DNA of 64,000 bases from Anaerolinea sp. (GCA_029975055.1 JARKPU010000047.1:1-64000), one strand, 5' to 3'. Counted from the stretch's first letter, positions 32,674 through 41,100 are shown. Notes: generated by a model from the letters alone, not told the origin. A program made the numbers and translations.

Positions 32674-33546
32674 CTACTGGAACCTGCGCAGTTTCTTCAG
32701 CGAGGAAAGCTCGCTGTCATAGACTTTCTTCACGCCGTCGCCCAGCGAGGCTTCGGTGACGCGGATGTACTTCACCAGGCGCTCGAAGCCGGTCGGCTCG
32801 ACGGAGGCGGCCTGGTCGGAGCCCCACATGGCGCGGTCGAGGGTGATGTGGCGTTCGATCACGCAGGCGCCCATCGCCACGGCCACCACCGAGGGGATGA
32901 GGCCCACCTCGTGGCCCGAATAGCCGATTGGGCAGGGGAAGGCTTCGCGCAGCGACTGGATGACCTTGAGGTTGAGTTCCTCCGGGTCGCAGGGGTAGGT
33001 GCTGGTGGCGTGGGTGATGACCAGCCGGTCCAGGTCCAGCAGGGCCACTGCGGCGCGGATCTGCTCCATGCTCGACATGCCGGTGGAGAGGATCAGCGGG
33101 CGGCCGGTGGCGCGCAGCTTGCGCAGCAGGCCGGAATCGGTGAGCGCGGCCGAGGGAATTTTATAGGCAATCGGGTCGAACTGCTCCATGAAGTCCACCG
33201 AAGGCTCGTCCCACACCGAGGCGAACCAATCGATGCCCAGTTCCTTGCAGTAGCGGTCGATCTCGGCATATTCTTTCTGCCCAAATTCCATCTTGCGGCG
33301 ATACTCGATGTAGCTGATGTATCCCCAGGGCGTCTCGCGCATGATGTCCCATTGGTCGCGCGGCACGCAGATTTCCGGTGTGCGCTTTTGGAACTTGACC
33401 GAGTCCACGCCGGTGCGGAAGGCCTCGAAGATCATCTTTTTGGCGATCTCAAGGTCGCCGTTGTGGTTGATGCCGATCTCGGCGGTGATGTAGGTTGGGT
33501 GACCGTCGCCGATCAGACGGTTGCCGATTTTCACTTCTCGTGCCAT
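32674..33546 (-). CDS. NeuB-type nonulosonate synthase without SAF domain
   Basis: A 290-residue TIM-barrel enzyme of the N-acetylneuraminate synthase family, which condenses phosphoenolpyruvate with an N-acyl hexosamine. Motifs: ITAEIGINHNGDLEIAKKMI, VKFQKRTPE, WFASVWDEPSVDF, KIPSAALTD, LILSTGMSSMEQI, THATSTYPCDPEELNL, IGYSGHEVG and CVIERHITLDRAMWGSDQ. The family normally has a C-terminal SAF (antifreeze-like) domain near residues 280-345; this protein ends at 290, so the domain is absent. It is adjacent to the cytidylyltransferase-HAD fusion gene. Product identity (sialic, legionaminic or other) is undetermined. Confidence 0.9.
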   Translation of the reverse strand: MAREVKIGNRLIGDGHPTYITAEIGINHNGDLEIAKKMIFEAFRTGVDSVKFQKRTPEICVPRDQWDIMRETPWGYISYIEYRRKMEFGQKEYAEIDRYCKELGIDWFASVWDEPSVDFMEQFDPIAYKIPSAALTDSGLLRKLRATGRPLILSTGMSSMEQIRAAVALLDLDRLVITHATSTYPCDPEELNLKVIQSLREAFPCPIGYSGHEVGLIPSVVAVAMGACVIERHITLDRAMWGSDQAASVEPTGFERLVKYIRVTEASLGDGVKKVYDSELSSLKKLRRFQ

Positions 33547-33636
33547 GAGTGCTCCTTAAGGAAGAAAAGGATTGGTGATCGGGCGCCCGGCTCGCGCGAA
33601 TGCGTTCCGATGCCTGAGCGCCCGGGCGCCGGGGGC

Positions 33637-34860
33637 TTACCTGTCATACCTCTCCATCAACAGATCTAACAGCTCGCGCACCGCGCCGTGGCCGCCCGCC
33701 CGGCTGAGGACGATATCGGCGGCGCGCCTGGCGGCCGGCTGCGCATCGGCCACGGCCACCGCGCAGCCCACCAGCGGGAAGCACGGCACATCGTTGATGT
33801 CGTTGCCCACGTAAACCGCGTGCGCCGGATCGACGCCCAGCTTTTGGAGGATCTCCGGCAGGGCCCCGGCTTTATCCCACACGCCCTGGTAAGCCGGGAT
33901 CTGCATCTTCTTGCAGCGCGCCGAGACGACCGGGTTGGTCTCGGTGGAGAGGACGATCATCTTGAGGCCGCGGTTGCGCAGGTGCGCCACGCCCAGGCTG
34001 TCGGAGCGGTTGGCGGCGACCATCTCGCGGCCGTCTTCATCCACCCACACGCGGTTATCCGTCAAGACGCCGTCGAAGTCGAAGATCACCAGCTCCACCT
34101 TTTCGGGCAGCGGGCGGCGGCGCCTGCCGGGGTAGATGATCTCCAGGTCGGAGTGCCACACCAGCCACTCGGCGCGCGCCCAATCCTTGGGGGTGTCGAT
34201 ATCCACCGTGTAGGCCGGGTCAACCATCACCGGCAGGATGACCTTTCCGCTCATCGAGCCGGAGCGGATGGCGCGCGGGCGGATGGCATCGATGTGCCCG
34301 GTCTGCCAGTATACCGGCGGGAGGGCCTGGCGCGGGGCATTGTAGGGTTCATCCACGCCGGGCACATCCAGCAGGTTGCGCATGCGGCCGGTTTGGGGGT
34401 CGATGCGCCACATCTTGTGCGGGTTCTGCCCTGCCGGCACCACCCCGCGCACCGAATCGGCCTCGGGGTTGGCCAGGAGCAGCTCCACGGCTTCATCTAC
34501 CAGGGTGGGCGGGCGCACCGGCGAGGTGGGCCGCAGCTGGACGACGACCTCGGGCCGGTAGCCCTCGTTTTGGGCCAGCCAGTCGAGGGCGTGCTGGAAG
34601 ACGGGCAGGTCGAGCGTGCGGTCTTGGGCCAGTTCGGCCGGGCGCAGGAAGGGCGTCTGAGCGCCGTATTCGCGCGCGCAGCGGGCGATCTCTTCGTCAT
34701 CGGTGGAGACGATCACCCGCGTGACGGTGCGGGCCTGCAAACCCGCGGCGATGCTGTAGGCGATGAGCGGGTGCCCGGCGAAGGGTTTGATGTTCTTGCG
34801 CGGGATGCCCTTCGAGCCGCCGCGCGCCGGGATGATGGCCAGCACCTCGGGTTTTACCAT
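33637..34860 (-). CDS. neuA: CMP-nonulosonate synthetase fused to HAD phosphatase
   Basis: A 407-residue two-domain protein. Residues about 1-235 are the acylneuraminate cytidylyltransferase: IIPARGGSKGIPRKNIKPF, RPTSPVRPP, and PVYWQTGHIDAIR. Residues about 255-405 are a KdsC-like HAD phosphatase: IFDFDGVLTDNRV (D261, D263), LSTETNPVV and GNDINDVPC (352-357). The same order occurs in animal CMAS and some bacterial CMP-sialate synthetases. The HAD domain keeps its aspartates, so it could dephosphorylate a 9-phosphate intermediate. It overlaps the SDR upstream by 7 bp and is followed by neuB. Cytosolic. Confidence 0.9.
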   Translation of the reverse strand: MVKPEVLAIIPARGGSKGIPRKNIKPFAGHPLIAYSIAAGLQARTVTRVIVSTDDEEIARCAREYGAQTPFLRPAELAQDRTLDLPVFQHALDWLAQNEGYRPEVVVQLRPTSPVRPPTLVDEAVELLLANPEADSVRGVVPAGQNPHKMWRIDPQTGRMRNLLDVPGVDEPYNAPRQALPPVYWQTGHIDAIRPRAIRSGSMSGKVILPVMVDPAYTVDIDTPKDWARAEWLVWHSDLEIIYPGRRRRPLPEKVELVIFDFDGVLTDNRVWVDEDGREMVAANRSDSLGVAHLRNRGLKMIVLSTETNPVVSARCKKMQIPAYQGVWDKAGALPEILQKLGVDPAHAVYVGNDINDVPCFPLVGCAVAVADAQPAARRAADIVLSRAGGHGAVRELLDLLMERYDR

Positions 34861-35678
34861 ACCGTCCAGCCTCCATCGACGATGACGTTCCCGCCGGTCA
34901 TATAGGATGAAGCCGATGAGGCCAGGAAGAGCAGCGCGCCGTTCATCTCGTCGCGCCGGGCCATGCGCCCCATGATGGTGCGGTAGGAGTAATTGCGCGT
35001 GAAGGTCTCATCATGGTTATTATATACGCCGCCCGGCGTGAGGCAGTTGGCGCGGATCTGCGTTCCGGCGTAGTAGGAGGCGATGTACTTGGTCAGGCCG
35101 AGCACACCGGCCTTGGTGGTGGTGTAGAAGGCGGGCTTGAACTGCCTGGGCTGTCCGGGCTTTTCGTAGATGCGCTGGTCGGGGGGCACCAGGCCGTAGG
35201 TGGAGCAAATGTTGATGATCGAGCCGCGGGCGCCCTGGGCCACCATCTGGCGCGCGGCGGCCTGGCAGCAGAGGAACACGCCTGTCAGGTTCACGTCCAG
35301 GGCTTGCTGCCACTGGGCCAGGGGGTAATCTTCGAAGGTGTTGCCGTGGCGCCCGGCCTGCGAGGCATCGAACTTGGGGTCCATCGCCGCGCTGTTGACG
35401 ATCACATCCAGCGAGCCGAAGGCCTCCACGGCGGCGCGGACCATCGCCTCGGCGGATTCGGGGCGGGTCACATCCACGCCAAACGGCCTGGCCTGCAGGC
35501 CTTCGGCGCGCAGCTCTTCGGCCACCTTCTCGGCGGCGGTGAAGTTGAGGTCTGCCACCAGCACGCCCGCGCCGGCCTGGGCCAGGGTGCGGCAGAACTC
35601 GGCGCCCAGCAGCCCGCCCCCGCCGGTGACCACGGCCGACTGGCCCTGTAAACTGAATTTGTCCATGATATGGCTCAT
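34854..35678 (-). CDS. Short-chain dehydrogenase/reductase (PtmA-like)
   Basis: A 274-residue classical SDR with TGGGGLLGAEF at about 19-29, NSAAMDPKFD, the SxnY...K set in ICSTYGLV...YTTTKAGVLGLTKY, and MTGGNVIVDGGWT at the end. The NSAAMDPKFD segment recalls the SDR that accompanies NeuA and NeuB in nonulosonate loci (PtmA of Campylobacter), where it is needed for a modified sialic-acid-like sugar. ATG 35678 was chosen because the upstream frame has no such support. It overlaps neuA by 7 bp and is followed by neuB. Confidence 0.83.
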   Translation of the reverse strand: MSHIMDKFSLQGQSAVVTGGGGLLGAEFCRTLAQAGAGVLVADLNFTAAEKVAEELRAEGLQARPFGVDVTRPESAEAMVRAAVEAFGSLDVIVNSAAMDPKFDASQAGRHGNTFEDYPLAQWQQALDVNLTGVFLCCQAAARQMVAQGARGSIINICSTYGLVPPDQRIYEKPGQPRQFKPAFYTTTKAGVLGLTKYIASYYAGTQIRANCLTPGGVYNNHDETFTRNYSYRTIMGRMARRDEMNGALLFLASSASSYMTGGNVIVDGGWTVW

Positions 35679-35734
35679 GCGAAGCTCCACGTTCAATGAT
35701 GGTCGAAAATAACTCTGCCCGATTGCTGCTCCCG

Positions 35735-36481
35735 CTAAGGAATCTGGTACAGGGCCTTCAAGCGCGCCCACTGCTCGGGCGTGCAGGAAGCGAAATCGAG
35801 CGACATATCGGGGCAGGTGTGCACCGAAAAGTACGGCCCGCAGGCATCGGTGCAGGTAGCCACGATGCACGGGTTGCCGGAAGGGTCGATGCGGCATTCC
35901 GTCTCGCAGGAGACGTTCTGCCCGCGCCGGTCGCAGCCGGTAGAAGCCCATCCCGCCGGGGTGGGGCGCACCATGAGCGCGGTCGGGATGAGCAGGGTCG
36001 ATTCATACACCACCGCGCCGCTTTGCGGGTCTGAAAAGGTGAGGCTCAATTGCGCGTCAAAGGGCGGTTTGGCCAGCCCCTGGCAGAAGAGCCGCCCCGG
36101 ATATTGGGCATCTACGCTGCAGTCGTAGCGGTTGCCGCCCAGGGTGAGCGAGAGCGGCTTCTCGGCGCCGGGAACGGCGAGGGTGAGCATCCAGCCGCCG
36201 ACGCGGTTCTCTAAGGCCAGCACCTTGAGCTGCTCGAATGCCACAGCCTGGGTGGCGGTGAGGCTGGGGGCAGGCGTGAAGGTGCGCGTGACGGTTGCGC
36301 TGGGGGCCAGGGTGGCCGTGGCGGTGAGGCTGGCGGCCGGGGTGGCCGTGGCGCTTGGCGCGGGCGATGGAGCAGCCTGCGTGGGGGCTTCTATGACGGC
36401 AGGCGGCGGGGTCTGCCGGGCGCAGCCCGCCAGCCAGAAGAGCGCCAGAGCCAGGAGCAGCCCGGTTCTACGGAATGCCAT
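35735..36481 (-). CDS. Cysteine-rich lipoprotein of unknown family (copy 3 of 3)
   Basis: A 248-residue lipoprotein with lipobox LAGC (Cys at about 20), a low-complexity Ala/Thr/Pro linker to about residue 75, and a domain of ~165 residues. The domain contains GGNRYDCSVDAQYPGRLFC, NVSCETECR, CIVATCTDACGPYFSVHTC and a C-terminal CTPEQWARLKALYQIP. Ten cysteines besides the lipobox Cys occur at positions shared with the two upstream copies, so five disulfides are possible. I do not recognise the family. It overlaps the next copy by 14 bp and is 56 bp upstream of the SDR gene in transcription order. Confidence 0.75.
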   Translation of the reverse strand: MAFRRTGLLLALALFWLAGCARQTPPPAVIEAPTQAAPSPAPSATATPAASLTATATLAPSATVTRTFTPAPSLTATQAVAFEQLKVLALENRVGGWMLTLAVPGAEKPLSLTLGGNRYDCSVDAQYPGRLFCQGLAKPPFDAQLSLTFSDPQSGAVVYESTLLIPTALMVRPTPAGWASTGCDRRGQNVSCETECRIDPSGNPCIVATCTDACGPYFSVHTCPDMSLDFASCTPEQWARLKALYQIP

Positions 36482-37214
36482 ATTTCTTCTTGGCCTCAGC
36501 CCACTGGTCGGGGTTGCAGACGATGGACGGCAGGGGCATATCCTGCGGGCAGGAATGCACCGAGCGGTAGAGGCCGCAGGCATCGGTGCAGGTGGCCACG
36601 ATGCAGGGGTTGCCGTCGTAATCGAGGCGGCATTCCGTCTCGCAAGAGATGTTCTTGCCGCGGTCGGGGCAGTTGGTGTTGCCATAGCCCTCGGGCAGGG
36701 CGGTGGGCAAGACGGCCGAGCTAAGCACCACTTTGCTTTCGAACACCACCTGGTTGGTGGCCGGGTCGAGGAAAGCCTCGGTGAGGGTGATATCCAGCGC
36801 GGGGCGCGCCAGCCCCCAGCAGACGAGCCAATCGGGGTGTTGCGCATCGAGCTGGCAATCGTAGCGCGTGCCGCCGAGGATGAGGTTATAGGGGGCAGTC
36901 AGGTTGGGGATGCGCAGCACCACGCTGTAGCCGCCAATGCCGTTGTTGATCTGGATCACCTGAGCCTGGTCGAGGGCCGCCGCCGCGGTGGGCGAAGGGC
37001 TGGCGGTGAAGGTGGCGGTGAAGGTGGGTGTGAAGGTCACGGTCGGCGAGGCGGTGAGCGTGGCCGTGGGGGGCAGCGTGGGCAGGGGGATGGCCGTTGC
37101 GCCGGTGACGGCGATGATCACGGTGGGGGCGGGCGTGGCCGGTGCGCCCGCGCAGGCCGCCAGGAGGAACAGCCCGGTGAAGAAGGGAAGGGATTTCAAC
37201 AGGAGTTTGAGCAT
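36468..37214 (-). CDS. Cysteine-rich lipoprotein of unknown family (copy 2 of 3)
   Basis: A 248-residue lipoprotein with lipobox LAAC (Cys at 21), Thr/Pro-rich linker, and the same domain: GGTRYDCQLDAQHPDWLVCWGLARP, CPDRGKNISCETECR, CIVATCTDACGLYRSVHSC. Again ten domain cysteines. The DYDGNP region replaces the PSGNP of copy 3. It overlaps copy 3 by 14 bp and starts 1 bp before the stop of copy 1, which indicates tandem duplication within an operon. Secreted and membrane-anchored outside the cell; role unknown. Confidence 0.75.
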   Translation of the reverse strand: MLKLLLKSLPFFTGLFLLAACAGAPATPAPTVIIAVTGATAIPLPTLPPTATLTASPTVTFTPTFTATFTASPSPTAAAALDQAQVIQINNGIGGYSVVLRIPNLTAPYNLILGGTRYDCQLDAQHPDWLVCWGLARPALDITLTEAFLDPATNQVVFESKVVLSSAVLPTALPEGYGNTNCPDRGKNISCETECRLDYDGNPCIVATCTDACGLYRSVHSCPQDMPLPSIVCNPDQWAEAKKKYGIP

Positions 37215-37215
37215 T

Positions 37216-37947
37216 TTATGGGATGTTATAGCGGGCTTTCAAGTCGGCCAGCTGCGCATCGCTGCACATGCTCCAGGTGGAAACCCCCGCCGGGCAGCTA
37301 TCGACCGAGAAGTAGGGGCCGCAGGCGTCAAAACAAGAGGAAACCATGCAGGGCGTTCCGTCTGGGGCCACGCGGCATTCCGTCTCGCAGGTGACGTTCT
37401 TTCCGCGGTCGGGGCAGTCGTAGGCGCTGTAACCCGATGGCACCGGCGTGGGCAGGGCGGCGGAGGCGAAAACCGTCTGCATCTGGAAGACCACTGTGCG
37501 GGAGGTTTGGTCGAGGAAGGCCAGGGTGATGGTCTGGTCGAGCGGGGGGCGGGCCAGGCCGTAGCAGAAGAGCAGGCCGATGTACTGCGCGTCGAAGGAG
37601 CAGTTGAACTCGATGCCTGCGGCGATCACATCATAAACCTGGGCAAGGTTGGGAACGCTGAGGGTGAGCTTCCAGCCGCCGACCCCGCTGGCGAGCGCGA
37701 TGGCTTTGGCCTGGTCGAAGGCCGCCAGGGGCGTCGGCGAGGGCTGCGGGGTGAAGGTGGGCGAGGCGGTGAAGGTGACGGTGGGGGTGAGGGTGTGCGT
37801 GGCCGTGGGGGCAGGCGAGGCCGTCTGCGTGGGGGCCGGGGTGCTGCTCGGGGCCGGGGTGAGGGTGGCGGCGGGCGAAGGCGCCGCAGGCGAACAGGCC
37901 GCCAGCAAGAGGGCCGGCGCGAGGAGCAGGAAAACAAATAAACGCAT
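37216..37947 (-). CDS. Cysteine-rich lipoprotein of unknown family (copy 1 of 3)
   Basis: A 243-residue lipoprotein with lipobox LAAC (Cys at about 18), a Thr/Pro-rich linker and the same domain: EFNCSFDAQYIGLLFCYGLARPP, CPDRGKNVTCETECR, CMVSSCFDACGPYFSVDSC. All ten domain cysteines are kept although sequence has diverged from copies 2 and 3. The long upstream open frame was rejected because the ATG at 37947 opens a good signal peptide (MRLFVFLLLAPALLLAAC). It is 55 bp downstream of the Gfo/Idh gene. A possible palindrome-family remnant overlaps its leader near 37956-37976. Confidence 0.75.
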   Translation of the reverse strand: MRLFVFLLLAPALLLAACSPAAPSPAATLTPAPSSTPAPTQTASPAPTATHTLTPTVTFTASPTFTPQPSPTPLAAFDQAKAIALASGVGGWKLTLSVPNLAQVYDVIAAGIEFNCSFDAQYIGLLFCYGLARPPLDQTITLAFLDQTSRTVVFQMQTVFASAALPTPVPSGYSAYDCPDRGKNVTCETECRVAPDGTPCMVSSCFDACGPYFSVDSCPAGVSTWSMCSDAQLADLKARYNIP

Positions 37948-38002
37948 CAGAGGTTGTTTCACCGATTGAAAAAGATCTCCATGGGGAGTTTTCGACCACC
38001 CA

Positions 38003-38971
38003 TTATAACGCCTTAAGCGCGGCGCGGGCAGAAAGGGCCAGTTCGAGGGCGCGCACGCCGTCGGCGAGGGTGCAGAGCGGTTCGGCGCGGCCCTGGGCCA
38101 CAGCGATGAAGTGGCGCATTTCATCCAGGAAGAGCCGGTTGCGCTCGAAGCCCTCCGGCGCTTCGATGACACGCCAGCCGCCGCCCCCGGCCTGGTAGAG
38201 CGCGAGGGAAGCATCGGCGTTGTTCCAGCGCAGCGTGCCCTGTGTGCCGATCACTTCCAGGGTGTGCGCGGCGGGCTGCTGGAGGTAATCGAGGTGGAGG
38301 GTGCCGGCAGCGCCGCTTTCAAAGCGCAGGCCCACCTCGGCGCTGTCTTCCACGGGCAGGTCCAGCCCAAGCGAGCCGCCCGCGGCCCATTCCACGCGGT
38401 ATTCGCCCAGCAGCCAGCGCAGGTAATCGAAGGGGTGGCAGAGGGTGAGGATCACCCCGCCGCCCAGGTCGGGGCGGGCGGCGTAGCCCTGGCGGTAGTC
38501 TTCCCAGGGGTGCCAGCCGGGCAGGTATTCGCCCCAGTGGGCGCGCACCGAGGTGACGCGCCCGATGGCCCCATCGGCGAGCAGACCGGCGGCCTGCTGC
38601 AGGGTGGGGTGAAAGCGGAATTGAAAGCCCACGAGGAGCTTCGCGCCGCCGCGCCGCAGGGCCGCCTGGAGTTCGGGGATGCGCGCCAGGTCGTGGGCGA
38701 TGGGCTTTTCGAGCAGGATGGCGCAGCCCTGCTCGGCGGCCGGGATGGCCACATCCAGGTGCAGGGCGGTGGGGTTGGAGATGATGACGGCATCCGGCCG
38801 GCGGGCGAGCGCGGCGGCCAGGTCGGTATCCACTGGCAGGGAGGCGATTTCCTCTTCGGGAAGGGTGCTGCGGCGTGAGCGGTAGAGGGAGATCTCTTGC
38901 TCGCCGAGGGTTTGCAAATTGCGCAGGTGCCTGCGCCCGATCGAACCGTATCCGGCAATGAGAAATTTCAT
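38003..38971 (-). CDS. Gfo/Idh/MocA family oxidoreductase
   Basis: A 322-residue NAD(P)-dependent sugar dehydrogenase-type protein. The Rossmann site is AGYGSIGRRHLRNL (7-20), AVIISNPTALHLDVAIPA follows, and LLEKPIAHD carries the catalytic-type lysine. The C-terminal alpha/beta domain has GGGVILTLCHPFDYLRWLLG, where the His is the usual active-site partner. It probably oxidises, reduces or epimerises a nucleotide or free sugar during glycan precursor synthesis. Substrate unknown. It lies just downstream of the inverted-repeat cassette carrying the GxxExxY gene. Confidence 0.88.
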   Translation of the reverse strand: MKFLIAGYGSIGRRHLRNLQTLGEQEISLYRSRRSTLPEEEIASLPVDTDLAAALARRPDAVIISNPTALHLDVAIPAAEQGCAILLEKPIAHDLARIPELQAALRRGGAKLLVGFQFRFHPTLQQAAGLLADGAIGRVTSVRAHWGEYLPGWHPWEDYRQGYAARPDLGGGVILTLCHPFDYLRWLLGEYRVEWAAGGSLGLDLPVEDSAEVGLRFESGAAGTLHLDYLQQPAAHTLEVIGTQGTLRWNNADASLALYQAGGGGWRVIEAPEGFERNRLFLDEMRHFIAVAQGRAEPLCTLADGVRALELALSARAALKAL

Positions 38972-38999
38972 TGTGTTATCTCCAAGGAAGAGGAAGAAA

Positions 39000-39671
39000 G
39001 AACCACAGAGCACACAGAGGGCACAGAGCAGAGAATAGGCGATAAAGAGGAGGAGGAAGAAGGAATCACAGCGGACTCAGGGAAAGGGTTAAGTGAAGGA
39101 AATGAATAATGCCTGGCAAATCTGCAGGTATCTACGGAAGACCTTTGGAACGGAGGAAAAGTCATGGCTGCATGACAGCAATCTATAAGACAAAGCGCTC
39201 GTTTCCTTTTTTTAGAAGCTCAACGTTGAAATTGATCAGCAAGCCGGTTTGAATGCCCGCCAGCTTCATATAGGTCAAGACCTGGGCTCTATGGACGGGG
39301 GCAATTTGCTCAACAGCCTTTAATTCGATCAATACGCGTTGATCTACAATAAGATCAGCACGGAAACCACAATCGATTTGGATTTCACCATACATCACAG
39401 CGATCCCTTTTTGGCGCTCGAAAGGGATCGCTCTTTGACTCAATTCGTAAGCCAGGCATTCCTCATAAACCGATTCTAGAAGCCCGGGACCAAGTTGACG
39501 GTGAACTGCAATCGCCGCCCCGATGATTTTACCTGTTAAGTCGTCCGACGCCATGGAAGCCTTCCCTCACTCTCCGGCTAATCGCTTGTGGCAAGATCGC
39601 GATCAGCCCCGCACTTTTTCGATCTTTCTTTTTCTCGTTTCTCTCAGTGACCTCGGTGATCTCTGTGGTTC
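39000..39671. mobile_element. Inverted-repeat-bounded cassette carrying a GxxExxY gene
   Basis: Left end at 39000-39035 reads GAACCACAGAGCACACAGAG then GGCACAGAGCAGAGAA. The right end at 39638-39671, read on the minus strand, is GAACCACAGAGATCACCGAG then GTCACTGAGAG. The first 11 bases are identical and about 24 of 29 positions match. Only the GxxExxY gene lies between. The interior looks less GC-rich than its surroundings, and it interrupts an otherwise tight operon. There is no transposase, so mobilisation would be by another enzyme. Only a possible AAA duplication is seen at the ends. Confidence 0.6.
39183..39554 (-). CDS. GxxExxY family protein
   Basis: The 123-residue protein begins MASDDLTGKIIGAAIAVHRQ and carries the family name motif GLLESVYEECLAYEL (about 24-38). 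The segment CGFRADLIVDQRVLIELKAVEQI (about 62-84) has the D...ExK pattern of PD-(D/E)XK nuclease-like folds, and LLINFNVELLKKGNERFVL closes it. Family function is not established. Its lower GC and position inside an inverted-repeat cassette within a glycan operon suggest recent acquisition. It is transcribed leftward like its neighbours, with 211 bp before the Gfo/Idh gene. Confidence 0.85.
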   Translation of the reverse strand: MASDDLTGKIIGAAIAVHRQLGPGLLESVYEECLAYELSQRAIPFERQKGIAVMYGEIQIDCGFRADLIVDQRVLIELKAVEQIAPVHRAQVLTYMKLAGIQTGLLINFNVELLKKGNERFVL

Positions 39672-41100
39672 AAATCAATGTTTTAAGGAATTCACCGGTG
39701 CGGCGGCCGGCGGAGCCGTCGGTGAAGGTGCATTCCTCGCGGATGAACTTGCGGCGCTGCTCGCTATCGGCCGAGGGGTTGGCGAGGTAGAAGTTCAACG
39801 CCTGCTGCAGCTCGCGCTGGTTGAAGGTCACGCGCCCGGCCCCCGCCGCGCGGAAGCGCTGGTGAGTGGGCCACTCGCCGATCTCGGCGAGCGAGAGCGA
39901 GAACTTGCCGGGGGTGTTCCAGCCGCCCGGCACATCGATGCACACGCTGATGATCGGCCGGTCGTGAATGGCCGTCTCCACCACCATCGTCGAGTAAACC
40001 GTCAGGAAGACATCCGCATAAGCCATCATCGAGGCCTTCTCGGGCATATCCTCGCCGGAATAGTAACCCAGCTCGCCGCCCAGCGGCACCGGCTCCACCA
40101 GGTGCACGTGCGGCATGTCTTTGATGAGCGCGCGCACCTGCTGCGCCTCGCCTTCGTAGAGCGAGCCGGGCATGAAGTGGTTGGGGTGCAGGCGGATGAG
40201 CAGCTGGGCCGGTTCGCACAGCGCATCGGCGTTCACCAGCTCGGCCAGGGCGCGGATGTTGGCGAAGTTGGGCGAGAAGGTGACGAACGAGCAGGCAAAG
40301 GCGAGCAGCTTGCGGCGCGGGTCGAGGTTGTGCAGGGCGTAGTATTCTTCTCTGGGCATTTGCCAGGTGCGCTTGAAGTAGCCGTCGTAAGATGGAATGC
40401 CGCCGATGTTGACCCGCCCGGCGGGCCAATCGGCGCCAAGCACCAGCTCTTGCTTTTGGATCTCGGACCAGCAATTGACCCAGTTCACCGGCGCGCCGGG
40501 CAGGCGGTAACTGGACGGGTTGTCCCACCCGACGATCGCCGCGGCGGTGTTGATGCCCCGCGCGGCGGCTTCGCGCAGCAGGTAACGATCCCAGCGCCAG
40601 CCCGGCGTGGAAGCCACCACCAGCGAGGGGCGGTACTTCTCGAACAGGTCGGGGTAGAGGCTGGGGGTGAAGCGGTTCTGAAAGCCCATCAACGCATTGC
40701 GGGCCAGGCGCGAGCGGCGCAGGGCATAGGTGAGGGCGCGGATGAGCGGCATGATGCGCTTGCCGCGCGGCGAGGCTTCGTAGCCCATCTGGCGCAGGTG
40801 GCCGTCCATGGCGTTGGTGTTGATGCGCTGCGAGCCGCCCATCCAGCGCAGGAAATGCACCCAATGCTGGAGCGAATGCGAGGAGCTTTCGAAATACTGC
40901 CTGCACTGCTTGAAGCGCAGCCCTTCGACAACCAGGTTTGGCTGGGCGAAGCGCTGTTTGATCTGCTCGGTGAGGCCGTCATCGGTGAGGAGCACCACCC
41001 TGGCCCCGCTTTCGAGCAGCGTGGGCAGCACATCGGTCTGCAAGAAGTAAACCAGCGAAAGGCCGTGGTCGGCGGAGATGAAGACGGTTTTATCGGTCAT
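39670..41100 (-). CDS. CDP-glycerol/capsule transferase-like protein
   Basis: A 476-residue soluble protein with a GT-B-like layout. The N-terminal domain has SADHGLSLVYFLQTDVLP, and the mid region SLVVASTPGWRWDRYLLREA recalls TagB/SpsB-type transferases. The C-terminal domain has LLIRLHPNHFMPGSL, YADVFLTVYSTMVVETAIHDRPIISV and a C-terminal TFTDGSAGRRTGEFLKTLI. The VYSTMxxEtA pattern is the family's ligand-binding loop. Donor unknown. The TGA stop at 39670-39672 coincides with the right end of the GxxExxY cassette. It overlaps the GT2 gene upstream by 11 bp. Confidence 0.75.
   Translation of the reverse strand: MTDKTVFISADHGLSLVYFLQTDVLPTLLESGARVVLLTDDGLTEQIKQRFAQPNLVVEGLRFKQCRQYFESSSHSLQHWVHFLRWMGGSQRINTNAMDGHLRQMGYEASPRGKRIMPLIRALTYALRRSRLARNALMGFQNRFTPSLYPDLFEKYRPSLVVASTPGWRWDRYLLREAAARGINTAAAIVGWDNPSSYRLPGAPVNWVNCWSEIQKQELVLGADWPAGRVNIGGIPSYDGYFKRTWQMPREEYYALHNLDPRRKLLAFACSFVTFSPNFANIRALAELVNADALCEPAQLLIRLHPNHFMPGSLYEGEAQQVRALIKDMPHVHLVEPVPLGGELGYYSGEDMPEKASMMAYADVFLTVYSTMVVETAIHDRPIISVCIDVPGGWNTPGKFSLSLAEIGEWPTHQRFRAAGAGRVTFNQRELQQALNFYLANPSADSEQRRKFIREECTFTDGSAGRRTGEFLKTLI

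Noticed and set aside
36482..36847. N-terminal extension of the third lipoprotein frame to 36847.
   Set aside because: It reads out of frame through the second lipoprotein gene; the lipoprotein signal peptide begins at 36481.
36260..37870. Thr/Pro/Ala-rich linkers as tandem DNA repeats.
   Set aside because: The repetition is at amino-acid level with irregular codons and looks like surface-protein linkers, not a tandem DNA repeat array.
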